NCBI GenBank assembly: GCA_009377375.1
Contig: WHUE01000005.1
Coordinates: 25,534 to 87,510, forward strand
Reading direction: 5' to 3'
Source: Alphaproteobacteria bacterium
GTDB taxonomy: Bacteria > Pseudomonadota > Alphaproteobacteria > MPNO01 > UBA2964
Length of the DNA: 61,977 bases
Every line of letters begins with the position of its first letter. The stretch's first letter is position 1. Shown one piece after another: positions 41,723 to 50,369 of this stretch. The notes under the pieces were generated by a model, which searched no databases, was not told where the DNA came from, and saw only the letters and a list, made by a program, of their open reading frames with translations. The position numbers and the translations under genes were made by a program.

Positions 41723-42832
41723 TCAGGCGGTGTATTGGCTCTCGTCGATGAAGTCGCCCATTTTCGAGACCGCGCCGGTCTTCTTGATCTCGTCGAGGAA
41801 CATCTGGTGGACGCGCCTGTCCTGGTCCTCGTACTCGATCTGCGCGCCGCCCTTGTTGATGTCGACGTCCATGCCCATGAAGATGCGCCGCTTCTCTTCC
41901 ATCAGCGGATAGCGCAGCCCGCCGCAGGCCGTCGCCAGGTAGCGCGCCGGGAACGGCGAAGTGTTGAAGTGCTGGTGGAACATCAGGTCCGGCGGCGCGA
42001 AGACGGTGCCGTGCTCCCACGGCACCTTCACGATCTCCTCGTCCTGGTTGTACCAGAGGATAGAGTAGCCCTGCCCCGTGACGCACATGACGTGGAAGTC
42101 GGCGCCGTGGCGGTGGCCCTTCTTGTAGGTGCCGACCGGCATCTCCGACATATGCGCGTGCATGGTGCCGTCGGCAAGCACGAACATCATGTTGGAGCCG
42201 CCAGCGCCGCGCGCGTTCCACTTCTGCAGCTCGAAGCTGGCGAGGTCGGGCACGAAGTTGGTCTCCCACATGTGCCGGCCCGGCCGCTTGGGAATGAACA
42301 GCCCCTCGCCCGAATAGTAGTCCGAGCTGCCCTCGCGCTCCGGGAAGCGGAACGGATTCTCGAACACGAATTTCTCGTTGTGGAAGACGTTCATGACCAT
42401 CGGCAGGTTGTTGGTCGACGCCATGCGCGCCGGCTCCTGCCCGCTGCCGTTGAAATGCTGGTACCTGGCGTTGAGCGGCAGTGCGAACAGGCTGCCCTTG
42501 CCCCATTCGAAGCTGTGCTTCTTTCCGTCGGCGGTCTCGATCGTGGTCGAGCCGTGGCCCGAAAGCACGTAGACCACTTCCTCGAACATGTGCTGCTGCG
42601 GATCGCTCTTCGCGCCCGGCTCCAGCTCGACGACGATGACCGACAGCCAGTCGCCCCGGCCCTTGAGGTGCACGAAGGCGCCGTTGGCGCCCCAGCGGTC
42701 CCAGCGCTTGCACTCGACATCGGGAAGATGCACGCCGAAATCCTCGACGATGGGGATGCCCTCGCCCGCACACCATTCGAGATAGGGGTCGTGAAGAAAC
42801 AGTTTTTCTTCCGGATCGACGGCGGTGTCCAT
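41723..42832 (-). CDS. Bicupin-domain protein, possible ring-cleavage dioxygenase-like enzyme
   Basis: A 369-residue two-cupin protein. The first cupin is ELEPGAKSDPQQHMFEEVVY (about 71-90) with LSGHGSTTIE; the second, YKKGHRHGADFHVMCVTGQG (about 237-256). The spacing and aromatic-rich loops recall gentisate- or 1-hydroxy-2-naphthoate-dioxygenase-like bicupins, but the first cupin lacks an obvious second His of the usual pair, so activity is not certain. Start at 42832 with GGGAGAAC. It is divergent from a hydrolase/LLM-flavin operon, so it may share its substrate. Confidence 0.78.
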   Translation of the reverse strand: MDTAVDPEEKLFLHDPYLEWCAGEGIPIVEDFGVHLPDVECKRWDRWGANGAFVHLKGRGDWLSVIVVELEPGAKSDPQQHMFEEVVYVLSGHGSTTIETADGKKHSFEWGKGSLFALPLNARYQHFNGSGQEPARMASTNNLPMVMNVFHNEKFVFENPFRFPEREGSSDYYSGEGLFIPKRPGRHMWETNFVPDLASFELQKWNARGAGGSNMMFVLADGTMHAHMSEMPVGTYKKGHRHGADFHVMCVTGQGYSILWYNQDEEIVKVPWEHGTVFAPPDLMFHQHFNTSPFPARYLATACGGLRYPLMEEKRRIFMGMDVDINKGGAQIEYEDQDRRVHQMFLDEIKKTGAVSKMGDFIDESQYTA

Positions 42833-43099
42833 GGTGCGTTCTCCCAAAAATGCGGTTCCGCGCGCGGGCGTTTCTGCATACGGCCCTGCCCGCTTTGCTG
42901 CGCTATTCGTATCGCACCAAGGGACCGAGTCAAGCGGAGCGTTGGCCGCTTCGGCGCGTTTGCCCCGCAAAACGGGCGCATCGGGGACAGAACGTTAGAT
43001 ATGTAAGTGTTTCGGCGGCTGTTGCGTCCGGGGCGGCCCGGCCTCATACTAGAATAAACGTTCGGTTTCAAGGACATGGATGGAAGGGAGGCGCGGCGC

Positions 43100-43885
43100 A
43101 TGGCCGATCACAGAGCGGAAACGATCGCGGTCAACGGCACGAACATCGAAGTGCTGCGCGGCGGCGCGGGTGCGCCGATGCTGTTCCTGCACGGCGCGGG
43201 CGGGGCCAGCGAGTGGGCGCCCTACATGGACAGGCTGGCGGAACGGTTCGACCTGATCGTGCCCAGCCATCCCGGCTACGGCCGGTCCGACACGCCGCTC
43301 TGGCTGGACGATGTCCACGACCTCTCCTTCTTCTATCTGGACTTCATGGCCCAGCTCGGGCTGGAGGGCGTGCACCTTGCCGGCAACTCGCTGGGCGGCT
43401 GGCTCGCCGCGGAGATGGCGGTCCGATCCACCGCGCGGCTGAAGACCCTGACGCTGGTCTCGCCGGGCGGGCTGCATATCAAGGGCGTGCAGAAGGGCGA
43501 CATCTTCCTCTGGTCGAACGAGCAGCGCGTCCGCAACACCTTCTTCGACCAGGCGATGGCCGAGGCGCGGCTGGCCGCGAATGTCGGCGAGGAGATGGCC
43601 GACATCGCGCTGAAGAACCACTTCACCACCGCCAAGCTGGCGTGGAGCCCGCGCTTCCACGACCCCAGCCTGCACAAATGGCTGCACCGCATCGACGTGC
43701 CGACGATGATCGTCTGGGGCGAGAACGACCTCATCTTCCCGGTCGCGCTGGCCGGGGCCTACAGGGAGGGCATTCCCGGGGCGCAGGTCAGGATCATCCC
43801 CGAATGCGGCCACCTCCCCCAGCAGGAAAAGCTCGACGACTTTCTCACCGCCGTAGACGCCATTACAGGAGGAGCGGCCCGATGA
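43100..43885 (+). CDS. Alpha/beta hydrolase (meta-cleavage-product-hydrolase-like)
   Basis: A 261-residue alpha/beta hydrolase. Nucleophile Ser97 in AGNSLGG, Asp in WGENDLIFP and His in PECGHLPQQEK form the triad; HGAGGASEWAPY provides the oxyanion loop. This class includes MhpC/BphD C-C hydrolases. Start at ATG 43100 has GGGAGG eight bases upstream; the ATG at 43076 lacks one. It overlaps the next gene by 4 bp (ATGA). A weak symmetrical AACGTTCGGTT segment near 43057-43067 upstream could be bound by the TetR protein encoded third in this run. Confidence 0.86.
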   Translation: MADHRAETIAVNGTNIEVLRGGAGAPMLFLHGAGGASEWAPYMDRLAERFDLIVPSHPGYGRSDTPLWLDDVHDLSFFYLDFMAQLGLEGVHLAGNSLGGWLAAEMAVRSTARLKTLTLVSPGGLHIKGVQKGDIFLWSNEQRVRNTFFDQAMAEARLAANVGEEMADIALKNHFTTAKLAWSPRFHDPSLHKWLHRIDVPTMIVWGENDLIFPVALAGAYREGIPGAQVRIIPECGHLPQQEKLDDFLTAVDAITGGAAR

Positions 43886-45051
43886 AATTCTACTTCTTCC
43901 ACCTGATGCCGTACGGCCCGCTCGATCCCGACTGGGACAAGACGCACGAGGCCGCCTGGGTCACCCTGCCCAACAGCTACTACGACCCGAAGGAAGGCCA
44001 CAAGCTCTACAACCGTTATCTGGACGAGCTGGTGCGCGCCGACGAGCTGGGATTCGACGGGGTGTGCGTGAACGAGCACCACCAGACCGCCTACGGGCTG
44101 ATGCCGGCGCCCAACGTGCTGGCCGGCGCGCTGGCGCGGCAGACGAAGAACGCGAAGATCTGCGTGTTGGGGCGCGCGCTGCCGATCCTCGACAACCCGC
44201 TGAGCATCGCCGAGGAATACGCGATGCTCGACAACCTGTCCGGCGGGCGGCTGATCGCCGGCTTCGTGCGCGGCATCGGCTGCGAGTACCATTCCAGCAT
44301 GGCCAATCCCGGCTATTCGCTGGCCCGGTTCCAGGAGGCACACGACCTGATCGTGGAGGCCTGGACCAGGGAAGGCCCCTTTCCGTTCGACGGAGATCAT
44401 TACCGGTTCCAGTACGTGAACCTGTGGCCGCGGCCCTACCAGACGCCGCATCCGCCGGTCTGGGTGCCGTCGCAGGGCTCGCAGGAAACCGTCGACTGGG
44501 CGGCGCATCCCGATAGGCGCTATACCTACCTGATCACCTTCAGCCCCACGGAGTCGGTGATCAAGAACCTGAACGCCTATCGCGACCGCTGTTCGGCGTA
44601 CGGCTACGACTGTCCGCCCGACCAGCTCGGCTGGGCGCTGCCCCTCTACGTCGCCGAGACGGACGCGATCGCGAAGAAGGAAGCGGGCGCCGCCATCGAG
44701 AGTCTGTTCAACAAGTTTCTCAAGACACCGGCGCAATACAAGCTGCCGCCTGGTTATTCCTCCATGCGGTCCTACAAGTTCGTGATGGAGGTGAAGTACA
44801 AGTTCCGCGAGGAATACCTGTCGGTCGACAAGCTGATGGAGAACGGCATGTTCCTCTGCGGCAGTCCGGAAACCGTCTTCGAACGCCTCGCCGAGCTGCA
44901 GGGCAAGATGGGGTTCGGCCAGCTCGTGACCATGCTGCAGTTCGGCACGCTGTCGGCGGAGCTGACCGAGAAGAACACGCGGCTGTTCGCCGCCGAGGTC
45001 ATGCCCAGGCTGCGCAAGGTGGGCGTGAGCCCCACCGTTGCGGCGGAGTAG
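43882..45051 (+). CDS. LLM-class flavin-dependent oxidoreductase (luciferase-like)
   Basis: A 389-residue luciferase-like monooxygenase. Typical blocks are GFDGVCVNEHHQTAYGLMP (near 56-74), LGRALPILDNPLSIAEEYAM, SGGRLIAGFVRGIG (near 125), and VWVPSQGSQETVDWAA (near 193). It would use reduced flavin supplied by a reductase (a flavin reductase is encoded at 57 kb, not adjacent) to hydroxylate or cleave a substrate. Start at 43882 overlaps the hydrolase stop as ATGA with AGGAGGAGC upstream. The combination oxidase plus hydrolase plus bicupin suggests stepwise degradation of an organic acid. Confidence 0.9.
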   Translation: MKFYFFHLMPYGPLDPDWDKTHEAAWVTLPNSYYDPKEGHKLYNRYLDELVRADELGFDGVCVNEHHQTAYGLMPAPNVLAGALARQTKNAKICVLGRALPILDNPLSIAEEYAMLDNLSGGRLIAGFVRGIGCEYHSSMANPGYSLARFQEAHDLIVEAWTREGPFPFDGDHYRFQYVNLWPRPYQTPHPPVWVPSQGSQETVDWAAHPDRRYTYLITFSPTESVIKNLNAYRDRCSAYGYDCPPDQLGWALPLYVAETDAIAKKEAGAAIESLFNKFLKTPAQYKLPPGYSSMRSYKFVMEVKYKFREEYLSVDKLMENGMFLCGSPETVFERLAELQGKMGFGQLVTMLQFGTLSAELTEKNTRLFAAEVMPRLRKVGVSPTVAAE

Positions 45052-45052
45052 C

Positions 45053-45709
45053 ATGACCGCCGCCGTCGTCATCGACCGGGCCCACGGCCGCGCGCCGCAG
45101 CAGACGCGCAGCCGAGAGACGCTGGCCCGCATCACGGAAGCGGCGGAGACGCTGTTCGCCGAGCGCGGCTACGAGGGCACCACGGTCGGCGACATCGCCG
45201 GTCGGGCGCGCTGTTCGGTCGGCTCGTTCTACGCCCGGTTCAAGGACAAGGAGAGCCTGCTGCTCCACGTCCACGACCGGCAATGCGGGATGCTGGTGGA
45301 GCGCATGCAGTTTCTGTGCGACCTGCTGCGGGCCGAGTCCGCGCCGCTGGACGAATGCGTGCGCCAGATCGTCCGCGGCCTGTTCCGCCATGCGGCGGGC
45401 CGGCGCTCGCTGACCCGGGTGTTCATCGAGCGCAGCGGGGTCGACGAGGGATTCCACGCCCGCTACGCCAGGGCCTGGGGAGAGGTGCGCGCGCGGCTGC
45501 TGCCCCTGCTGCTGGCGCGCCGGGCGGATATCCACCGGCCAGACCCCGACGGCGCCGCCGATTTCGTGATCCAGATGCTGCATGCCGCCTGGGCCAACGA
45601 CGTGCTGCACCACAAGGTGAAGGACCTGACCGGCCAGAAGACCGGCGATGCGCTGATCGCGCAGCTGACCGACGCCTGCCTCGCCCATCTGGACGGGGCG
45701 CGCGGCTGA
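45053..45709 (+). CDS. TetR family transcriptional regulator
   Basis: A 218-residue TetR regulator. The N-terminal helix-turn-helix is TRSRETLARITEAAETLFAE, TTVGDIAGRARCSVGSFYAR with FKDKESLLLHV following. The C-terminal ligand domain is undescribed. It starts 1 bp after the LLM gene, so it is the last gene of the hydrolase-LLM-TetR operon and probably represses that operon. Confidence 0.9.
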   Translation: MTAAVVIDRAHGRAPQQTRSRETLARITEAAETLFAERGYEGTTVGDIAGRARCSVGSFYARFKDKESLLLHVHDRQCGMLVERMQFLCDLLRAESAPLDECVRQIVRGLFRHAAGRRSLTRVFIERSGVDEGFHARYARAWGEVRARLLPLLLARRADIHRPDPDGAADFVIQMLHAAWANDVLHHKVKDLTGQKTGDALIAQLTDACLAHLDGARG

Positions 45710-45720
45710 CCGCACCGCCG

Positions 45721-46653
45721 TCAGGCGACGCCGAGAATCCGGTCGATCTCCGCCAGATCGTTCTCGGTCATCGTCCAGGATGCGGCGGTGGCGTTCGCCG
45801 CGACCTGCTCCGGTCCGGTCGCGCCGGCGATCACGGTCGGCACCGCCTTCCGCGCCAGAAGCCAGGAGAACGCCAGCGTCAGCAGGTCGAAGCCGCGCGC
45901 GGCGGCGAAGCCTTCCAACCCTTCCAGCACGTCGAAATCCGCGTCTTCCAGAGTCCCAGAAACCCGCCAGTCGCCACCGACGGCAAGGCGCGACCCCGGC
46001 GGCGGAGCCTCGCCCCGCCGGTACTTGCCGGTGAGCAGTCCGCGGGCCAGCGGATAGAAGGGCAGGATGCCCACCCCGAGCGAGTCGCAAACGGGCGCCA
46101 GCCCGTCCTCGATGCCGCGGTCGAGCACGCTGTATTCGTTCTGCGCGGTGACGTAGCGCGCGGTCCCGCAAGCTGCGGCGGCCGCGTCCGCCGCCTTAAG
46201 CTGCGCCGCGGAGAAGTTGGAGCAGCCGATCTGGCGTACCTTTCCCGCCCGCACCAGCGCGTCCAGCGCCCGCAGCGTCTCCTCATGCGGGGTGGCGGAA
46301 TCCGGCTTGTGAAGCTGGTACAGGTCGATGCAGTCGGTGCCGAGCCGGCGCAGGCTGCCCTCCACCGCCCGTGCGATCCCGGCGGCGCCCGCGCCGCCCG
46401 GCCCCCAGCCGAACTTGGTGGCGATGACGATGTCCCTGCGCCGCTTCCCCAGCGCGCGGCCGATGAAGGCCTCCGATTCGCCGCCGCCGTAGCTCTCCGC
46501 CGTGTCGAAGAAGGTGATGCCGGCATCCAGCGCGGCATGGACGACCATGGCCGACCGCGCCTCGTCGATGCGCCGGCCGAAGGCGTTGCAGCCGAGGCCG
46601 ACAACGGAGACCGTCAGCGCCGCCGCACCGTCCCCGATGGTCCTGAATTCCAT
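45721..46653 (-). CDS. Aldo/keto reductase
   Basis: A 310-residue AKR-type NAD(P)H-dependent reductase. The DxxxxYG tetrad region is FFDTAESYGGGESE (near 48), the Lys in VIATKFGWG (near 74) and the His in YQLHKPDS (near 111); the C-terminal NADP helix is represented by GATGPEQVAANAT. Start at 46653 follows GAAAGGAC. It reduces aldehydes or ketones in the cytoplasm, substrate unassigned. It converges on the TetR operon with 11 bp between ends. Confidence 0.88.
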   Translation of the reverse strand: MEFRTIGDGAAALTVSVVGLGCNAFGRRIDEARSAMVVHAALDAGITFFDTAESYGGGESEAFIGRALGKRRRDIVIATKFGWGPGGAGAAGIARAVEGSLRRLGTDCIDLYQLHKPDSATPHEETLRALDALVRAGKVRQIGCSNFSAAQLKAADAAAAACGTARYVTAQNEYSVLDRGIEDGLAPVCDSLGVGILPFYPLARGLLTGKYRRGEAPPPGSRLAVGGDWRVSGTLEDADFDVLEGLEGFAAARGFDLLTLAFSWLLARKAVPTVIAGATGPEQVAANATAASWTMTENDLAEIDRILGVA

Positions 46654-46851
46654 TCTGTCCTTTCTGCCCAACGTCCGCCGCCATCATAACGAACGGCGCC
46701 TGCGGGAAAACCCGGCATTATCTTTGCGACGGGATTGTGAACGGGGAGTCCGCAGCGCACCTGGTGGCGTCGGCCCACGGTGCTCGCAACCGTTTCACGG
46801 TCCACCGCGGGCGGACGGCGCAGCAACATACCTGTCGCGCCAGCCAGCCGC

Positions 46852-46883
46852 CGAGGGCCATGGCAGCGATGCCATGGCCCTCG
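46852..46883 (+). other. 14-bp inverted repeat with GNRA-like loop in the ABC operon leader
   Basis: CGAGGGCCATGGCA (46852-46865) pairs exactly with 46870-46883 around GCGA. In RNA this is a stable stem capped by a GNRA-type tetraloop, about 62 bp before the receptor start codon. No T tract follows, so it is more likely an RNA-stability or binding element than a terminator. The remainder of the 292-bp divergent region shows nothing else I can support. Confidence 0.55.
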
Positions 46884-46945
46884 TGTTTCCCAATACCGCT
46901 CTGTTCTGCTATTCGGAACCGACCGTGCCGGAGGAGTCCGAGGCC

Positions 46946-47920
46946 ATGCATACCGCTTTCCGATCCGCCCTCCTCGCCCTTCTCGTCCTGCTGGCCGGGC
47001 CGGTGCGGGCATCGGAGCCCGTCGCCTTCGGCACAGACTGGCGGGCGCAGGCGGAGCATGGCGGATTCTACCAGGCGCTGGCGAAGGGATTCTACGCCAG
47101 GCGCGGGCTGGCGGTGACGATCCGCCAGGGCGGGCCGCAGATCAACCACGCCCAGCTTCTCGCCGCCGGCAAGGTCGAATTCGCGCTGTCGTCCAACTCG
47201 TTCATCGCGCTGAACTATGTGCGCGAGAACATCCCGATGGTGGCGGTCGCCGCGATCTTCCAGAAGGACCCGCAGGTGCTGATCGCCCATCCGGGACAGG
47301 GCAATGACAGCCTGGCGGCGCTGAAGGGCAAGCGGGTCTGGATCGGCAGCGACACGCGGGCGGGCTCGTGGCTGTTCCTCAAGGCCCGGTTCGGCTACAC
47401 CGACGACCAGATCCGGTCCTATACCTTCTCGATCGCGCCGTTTCTGGTGAACCCCGCCGCCATACAGCAAGGCTATCTCGGCAGCGAGCCGTTCCTGATC
47501 CGGCGCGAGGGTATCGAGCCGGTGGTGATGCTGCTGGCGGATGCGGGCTATCAAAGCTACGGCGCCCTGATACAGACGTCCCGCGCGCTTGCCGAGCAGA
47601 ATCCGGAGTTGGTCCGCGGCTTCGTCGCCGCCTCGATCGACGGCTGGCGCGACTACCTCACCGGAGACCCCGCCCCCGCCAACGCGCTGATCAAGCGCGA
47701 CAACCGGGAGATGACCGACGCCCTGCTCGCCTTCGGCCGGTCGCAGATGATCAAGTACGGCATCGTCGCGTCGGGCGATGCGAAGTCCCGCGGCATCGGC
47801 GCGATGACCGGCGCGCGCTGGCAGGGCTTCCACGACACCATGGCGTCGATGGGGCTCTACCCGCACGATCTCGACTGGCGCGCCGCCTTCACCACCCGCT
47901 TCCTGCCCGCGCCGAGATGA
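46946..47920 (+). CDS. ABC transporter periplasmic receptor, NMT1/SsuA-like
   Basis: A 324-residue NMT1/THI5-like receptor. A Sec signal peptide (HTAFRSALLALLVLLAGPVR) precedes the binding fold with WRAQAEHGGFYQALAKGFY (near 31), the NHAQLLAAGKVEFALSSNS segment and the central VWIGSDTRAGSWLFLK. Such receptors import sulfonates, nitriles, thiamine precursors or aromatic acids. Start ATG 46946 has GGAGGAGTCC. It overlaps the ATPase gene by 4 bp, first of a three-gene transporter. Confidence 0.88.
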   Translation: MHTAFRSALLALLVLLAGPVRASEPVAFGTDWRAQAEHGGFYQALAKGFYARRGLAVTIRQGGPQINHAQLLAAGKVEFALSSNSFIALNYVRENIPMVAVAAIFQKDPQVLIAHPGQGNDSLAALKGKRVWIGSDTRAGSWLFLKARFGYTDDQIRSYTFSIAPFLVNPAAIQQGYLGSEPFLIRREGIEPVVMLLADAGYQSYGALIQTSRALAEQNPELVRGFVAASIDGWRDYLTGDPAPANALIKRDNREMTDALLAFGRSQMIKYGIVASGDAKSRGIGAMTGARWQGFHDTMASMGLYPHDLDWRAAFTTRFLPAPR

Positions 47921-48669
47921 CCCTGCTCGCGATCAGCGGCGTCGCGCGCCGCTTTCCCGGCGGCACGACGGCGCTGGACGGCGTCTCGCTGGCGGTGGAG
48001 GACGGCGACTTCGTCGCGCTGTTGGGCCCGTCGGGATGCGGCAAAAGCACCTTGTTGCGGCTGGTGGCCGGGCTCGATTCGCCCGACGCCGGGACCATAG
48101 CCTGGCCGGGCGGCCGGCCAGGCTATGGTCCCGGCGACATCGGCTTCGTCTTCCAGGAGCCGACGCTGATGCCCTGGGCGACGCTGTTCGACAACGTCTT
48201 CCTGCCGCTGCGGCTGGGCGGCGCGTCGCGGACCGGGGCGCGGGACAGGGTCCGCGCCGCCATCGCATCGGTCGGACTCGAGGGTTTCGAGGAGGCGTGG
48301 CCGCGACAGCTTTCCGGCGGCATGCGGATGCGCGCCTCCATCGCCCGGGCGCTGGTGACCGAACCGCGGCTGCTGCTGATGGACGAGCCCTTCGCGGCGC
48401 TGGACGAGATCACGAGGTTCCGGCTCAACGACGATCTGCTTTCCATCCAGCGGATGCGCGGCTGCACGGTGCTGTTCGTCACCCACAGCGTGTTCGAGGC
48501 CGTGTACCTGTCGCGCCGCGTCGCGGTGATGAGCGGCCGGCCGGGGCGCATAGCCGCCGAGCTGGAGGTCGCGCTCCCCCGCCTCCGCGCGCCGGCGATG
48601 CGCGGCCAGGCCGAGTTCGCGGCGATGTGCGGACAGGTTTCTGACGCGCTGTCCGGGGCCTCCGCATGA
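47917..48669 (+). CDS. ABC transporter ATP-binding protein, SsuB/TauB-like
   Basis: A 250-residue ATPase. Walker A GPSGCGKST (37-45), Q-loop FVFQEPTLMPW (78-88), signature LSGGMRMRASIARAL, Walker B LLLMDEPFAALDE and switch His in FVTHSVFEA are complete. The ATG at 47917 overlaps the receptor stop (ATGA), and the end overlaps the permease start. Residues about 58-73, between Walker A and the Q-loop, are encoded by a perfect inverted repeat (see 48087-48136). Confidence 0.93.
   Translation: MTLLAISGVARRFPGGTTALDGVSLAVEDGDFVALLGPSGCGKSTLLRLVAGLDSPDAGTIAWPGGRPGYGPGDIGFVFQEPTLMPWATLFDNVFLPLRLGGASRTGARDRVRAAIASVGLEGFEEAWPRQLSGGMRMRASIARALVTEPRLLLMDEPFAALDEITRFRLNDDLLSIQRMRGCTVLFVTHSVFEAVYLSRRVAVMSGRPGRIAAELEVALPRLRAPAMRGQAEFAAMCGQVSDALSGASA
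48087..48136 (+). repeat. Perfect 23-bp inverted repeat inside the ABC ATPase gene
   Basis: Bases 48087-48109 are exactly complementary to 48114-48136 with a 4-nt GCGG loop. The repeat is in frame and codes for residues 58-73, a Gly/Pro-rich segment between Walker A and the Q-loop (AGTIAWPGGRPGYGPG). The mRNA would form a very strong hairpin 170 nt into the reading frame. Confidence 0.85.
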
Positions 48670-49448
48670 GGGCCCTGCTCGACCGCCTGCCGCCGCTGGC
48701 GCTGGGCCTCGCCGCGCTGGCCGCGTGGGAGGCCGCCGTGCGCGGGTTCCAGGTGCCGCACTACGTGCTGCCGGGCCCGCTGCTGATCGCCGAGACGCTC
48801 TGGCGCGACGCGGGCCTGCTGTTCGGCTCGCTCTGGGTGACGCTGCGCATCACCGCCGCGGCGCTCTGCGCGGCGGCGGTCGGCGGCGCCGGGCTCGCGC
48901 TGGCGATGGCGCAGTCGCGCGGGCTCGAACGGGCGCTGTTTCCCTATGCCGTGATCGCGCAGGTGACGCCGGTGGTGGCGGTCGCGCCGCTGATCATCAT
49001 CTGGGTCGACAACGCTTTCGCGGCGCTGGTGCTCTGCGCGCTGATCGTCGCGTTCTTTCCGGTGCTGGCGAACACGATGGCGGGGCTCAAGAGCGCCGAC
49101 CGAAACCTCGCCGATCTGTTCCGGCTCTACGACGCCACGCCATGGCAGGCGCTGCGGTTCCTGCGGATCCCGACGGCAATGCCCTACTTCCTGGCCGGGC
49201 TGCGCATCTCGGGCGGGCTGGCGCTGGTCGGCGCCGTCGTGGCGGAGTTCGTCGCGGGCACCGGCGGCGCGCAGACCGGGCTCGCCTACCGCATTCTCGA
49301 ATCCGGATACCGGCTGCAGATCCCCCGCCTGTTCGCCGCGCTCCTGCTGCTGTCGGCGGCGGGGATCGCGATTTTCGCGGCGCTCAACGCCCTGTCGAAC
49401 CGGCTGCTGCGCCACTGGCACGAAAGCGCAGAGGGGCCGCGTCGCTAA
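48666..49448 (+). CDS. ABC transporter permease, SsuC/TauC-like
   Basis: A 260-residue inner-membrane permease with about six helices. The cytoplasmic EAA-type loop is FRLYDATPWQALRFLRIPTAM (near 155), which contacts the ATPase. ATG 48666 overlaps the ATPase stop. It completes a three-gene NMT1-type importer; the substrate is unknown. The following genes on the opposite strand are PhyH and TauD oxygenases. Confidence 0.9.
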   Translation: MRALLDRLPPLALGLAALAAWEAAVRGFQVPHYVLPGPLLIAETLWRDAGLLFGSLWVTLRITAAALCAAAVGGAGLALAMAQSRGLERALFPYAVIAQVTPVVAVAPLIIIWVDNAFAALVLCALIVAFFPVLANTMAGLKSADRNLADLFRLYDATPWQALRFLRIPTAMPYFLAGLRISGGLALVGAVVAEFVAGTGGAQTGLAYRILESGYRLQIPRLFAALLLLSAAGIAIFAALNALSNRLLRHWHESAEGPRR

Positions 49449-49480
49449 CAGGCGGCAGAAGCTCCCTGACCCGGACGCCT

Positions 49481-50368
49481 CTAACGCGCGGGCGGACTGC
49501 GATGCAGCAGATGGGCGCGGAGCGCGCGGCGCTCCATCGACGTCATCACCGCACGTCCGCCTTCGGGCACGCGGGCCGGATCGCGATAGGCGACGAGCGC
49601 GCGATGCATTGCCCCGACGCCCACCGGGTCGAGGTCGAAGCGCGGTGCCGGATCGGCGTCCCAGTGATCGAACGGATCGCGGCCGCGCAGCAGGATCGCG
49701 GCGCCCCGTCCGGCGACGGACCGCACCCGCGCCGGCACGTAGGTGAAGGAAATGCCGATGCGCCTGTTGGGCGAGTCGTTGGGCAGCGAGCCATGCACCA
49801 GCTTCTCGTGATGGATCGAGAACTGGCCCGGCGCGAGCTGCATGTCGACGGCGCGGCCGATATCCATGCCGCGGATCGCCTGGCCGCGCCACAGCATGTT
49901 CATGTCGTCCCAGGTCTCGAGATGCTCGCGCGGGGCGCCGATATGGCTGCCCGGGATGACCTTGACGCTGCCGCAGTCCGTCGTGCTGGGCGTCAGCGCC
50001 AGCCAGACGGACACCGCATCGTGCGGCTTGAGCCCGTAATAGGCCGAATCCTGATGCCACGAGACGTAGCGCTGATCCCCGGGATTCTTGGCCCAGACGG
50101 AGGAGATATAAAGCAGGATGTCGGAGCCGATCAGATCCTCGACCGCGTCGAGAATGCGCGCATCGCCCGCCAGCGCAGTCATCCACGGAAACGCCAGATG
50201 CGCCTTGAGGCGCAGCCGCTCCGACATGGCGTCTCCGGTCGCCTCCTCGAAGGCGTCCAGCCGGTCGAGGCAGTCCAGCGCCCCGTCCCCGCCGATGCCG
50301 TCGAGCGGACAGACATAGCCCTCGCTGGCGAAGGTCTCGACCTGGTCCTCTGTCAGCCGCTTCGGCAC
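49481..50368 (-). CDS. Phytanoyl-CoA dioxygenase (PhyH) family protein
   Basis: A 295-residue PhyH-type 2-oxoglutarate/Fe(II) oxygenase. The iron motif is [10 protein letters not shown] (His105, Asp107) and the distal His is in [10 protein letters not shown], with [11 protein letters not shown] placing the 2-oxoglutarate Arg. Family members hydroxylate fatty acyl-CoA, halogenate, or make ectoine and antibiotics. It is 1 bp after a TauD oxygenase gene; the pair likely acts consecutively. Confidence 0.88.
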   Translation of the reverse strand: MPKRLTEDQVETFASEGYVCPLDGIGGDGALDCLDRLDAFEEATGDAMSERLRLKAHLAFPWMTALAGDARILDAVEDLIGSDILLYISSVWAKNPGDQRYVSWHQDSAYYGLKPHDAVSVWLALTPSTTDCGSVKVIPGSHIGAPREHLETWDDMNMLWRGQAIRGMDIGRAVDMQLAPGQFSIHHEKLVHGSLPNDSPNRRIGISFTYVPARVRSVAGRGAAILLRGRDPFDHWDADPAPRFDLDPVGVGAMHRALVAYRDPARVPEGGRAVMTSMERRALRAHLLHRSPPAR

Positions 50369-50369
50369 G

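Noticed and set aside
46502-47920. N-terminal extension of the ABC receptor frame to 46502
   Set aside because: A signal peptide and ribosome site mark the start at 46946; the extension crosses the aldo/keto reductase gene and a hairpin.
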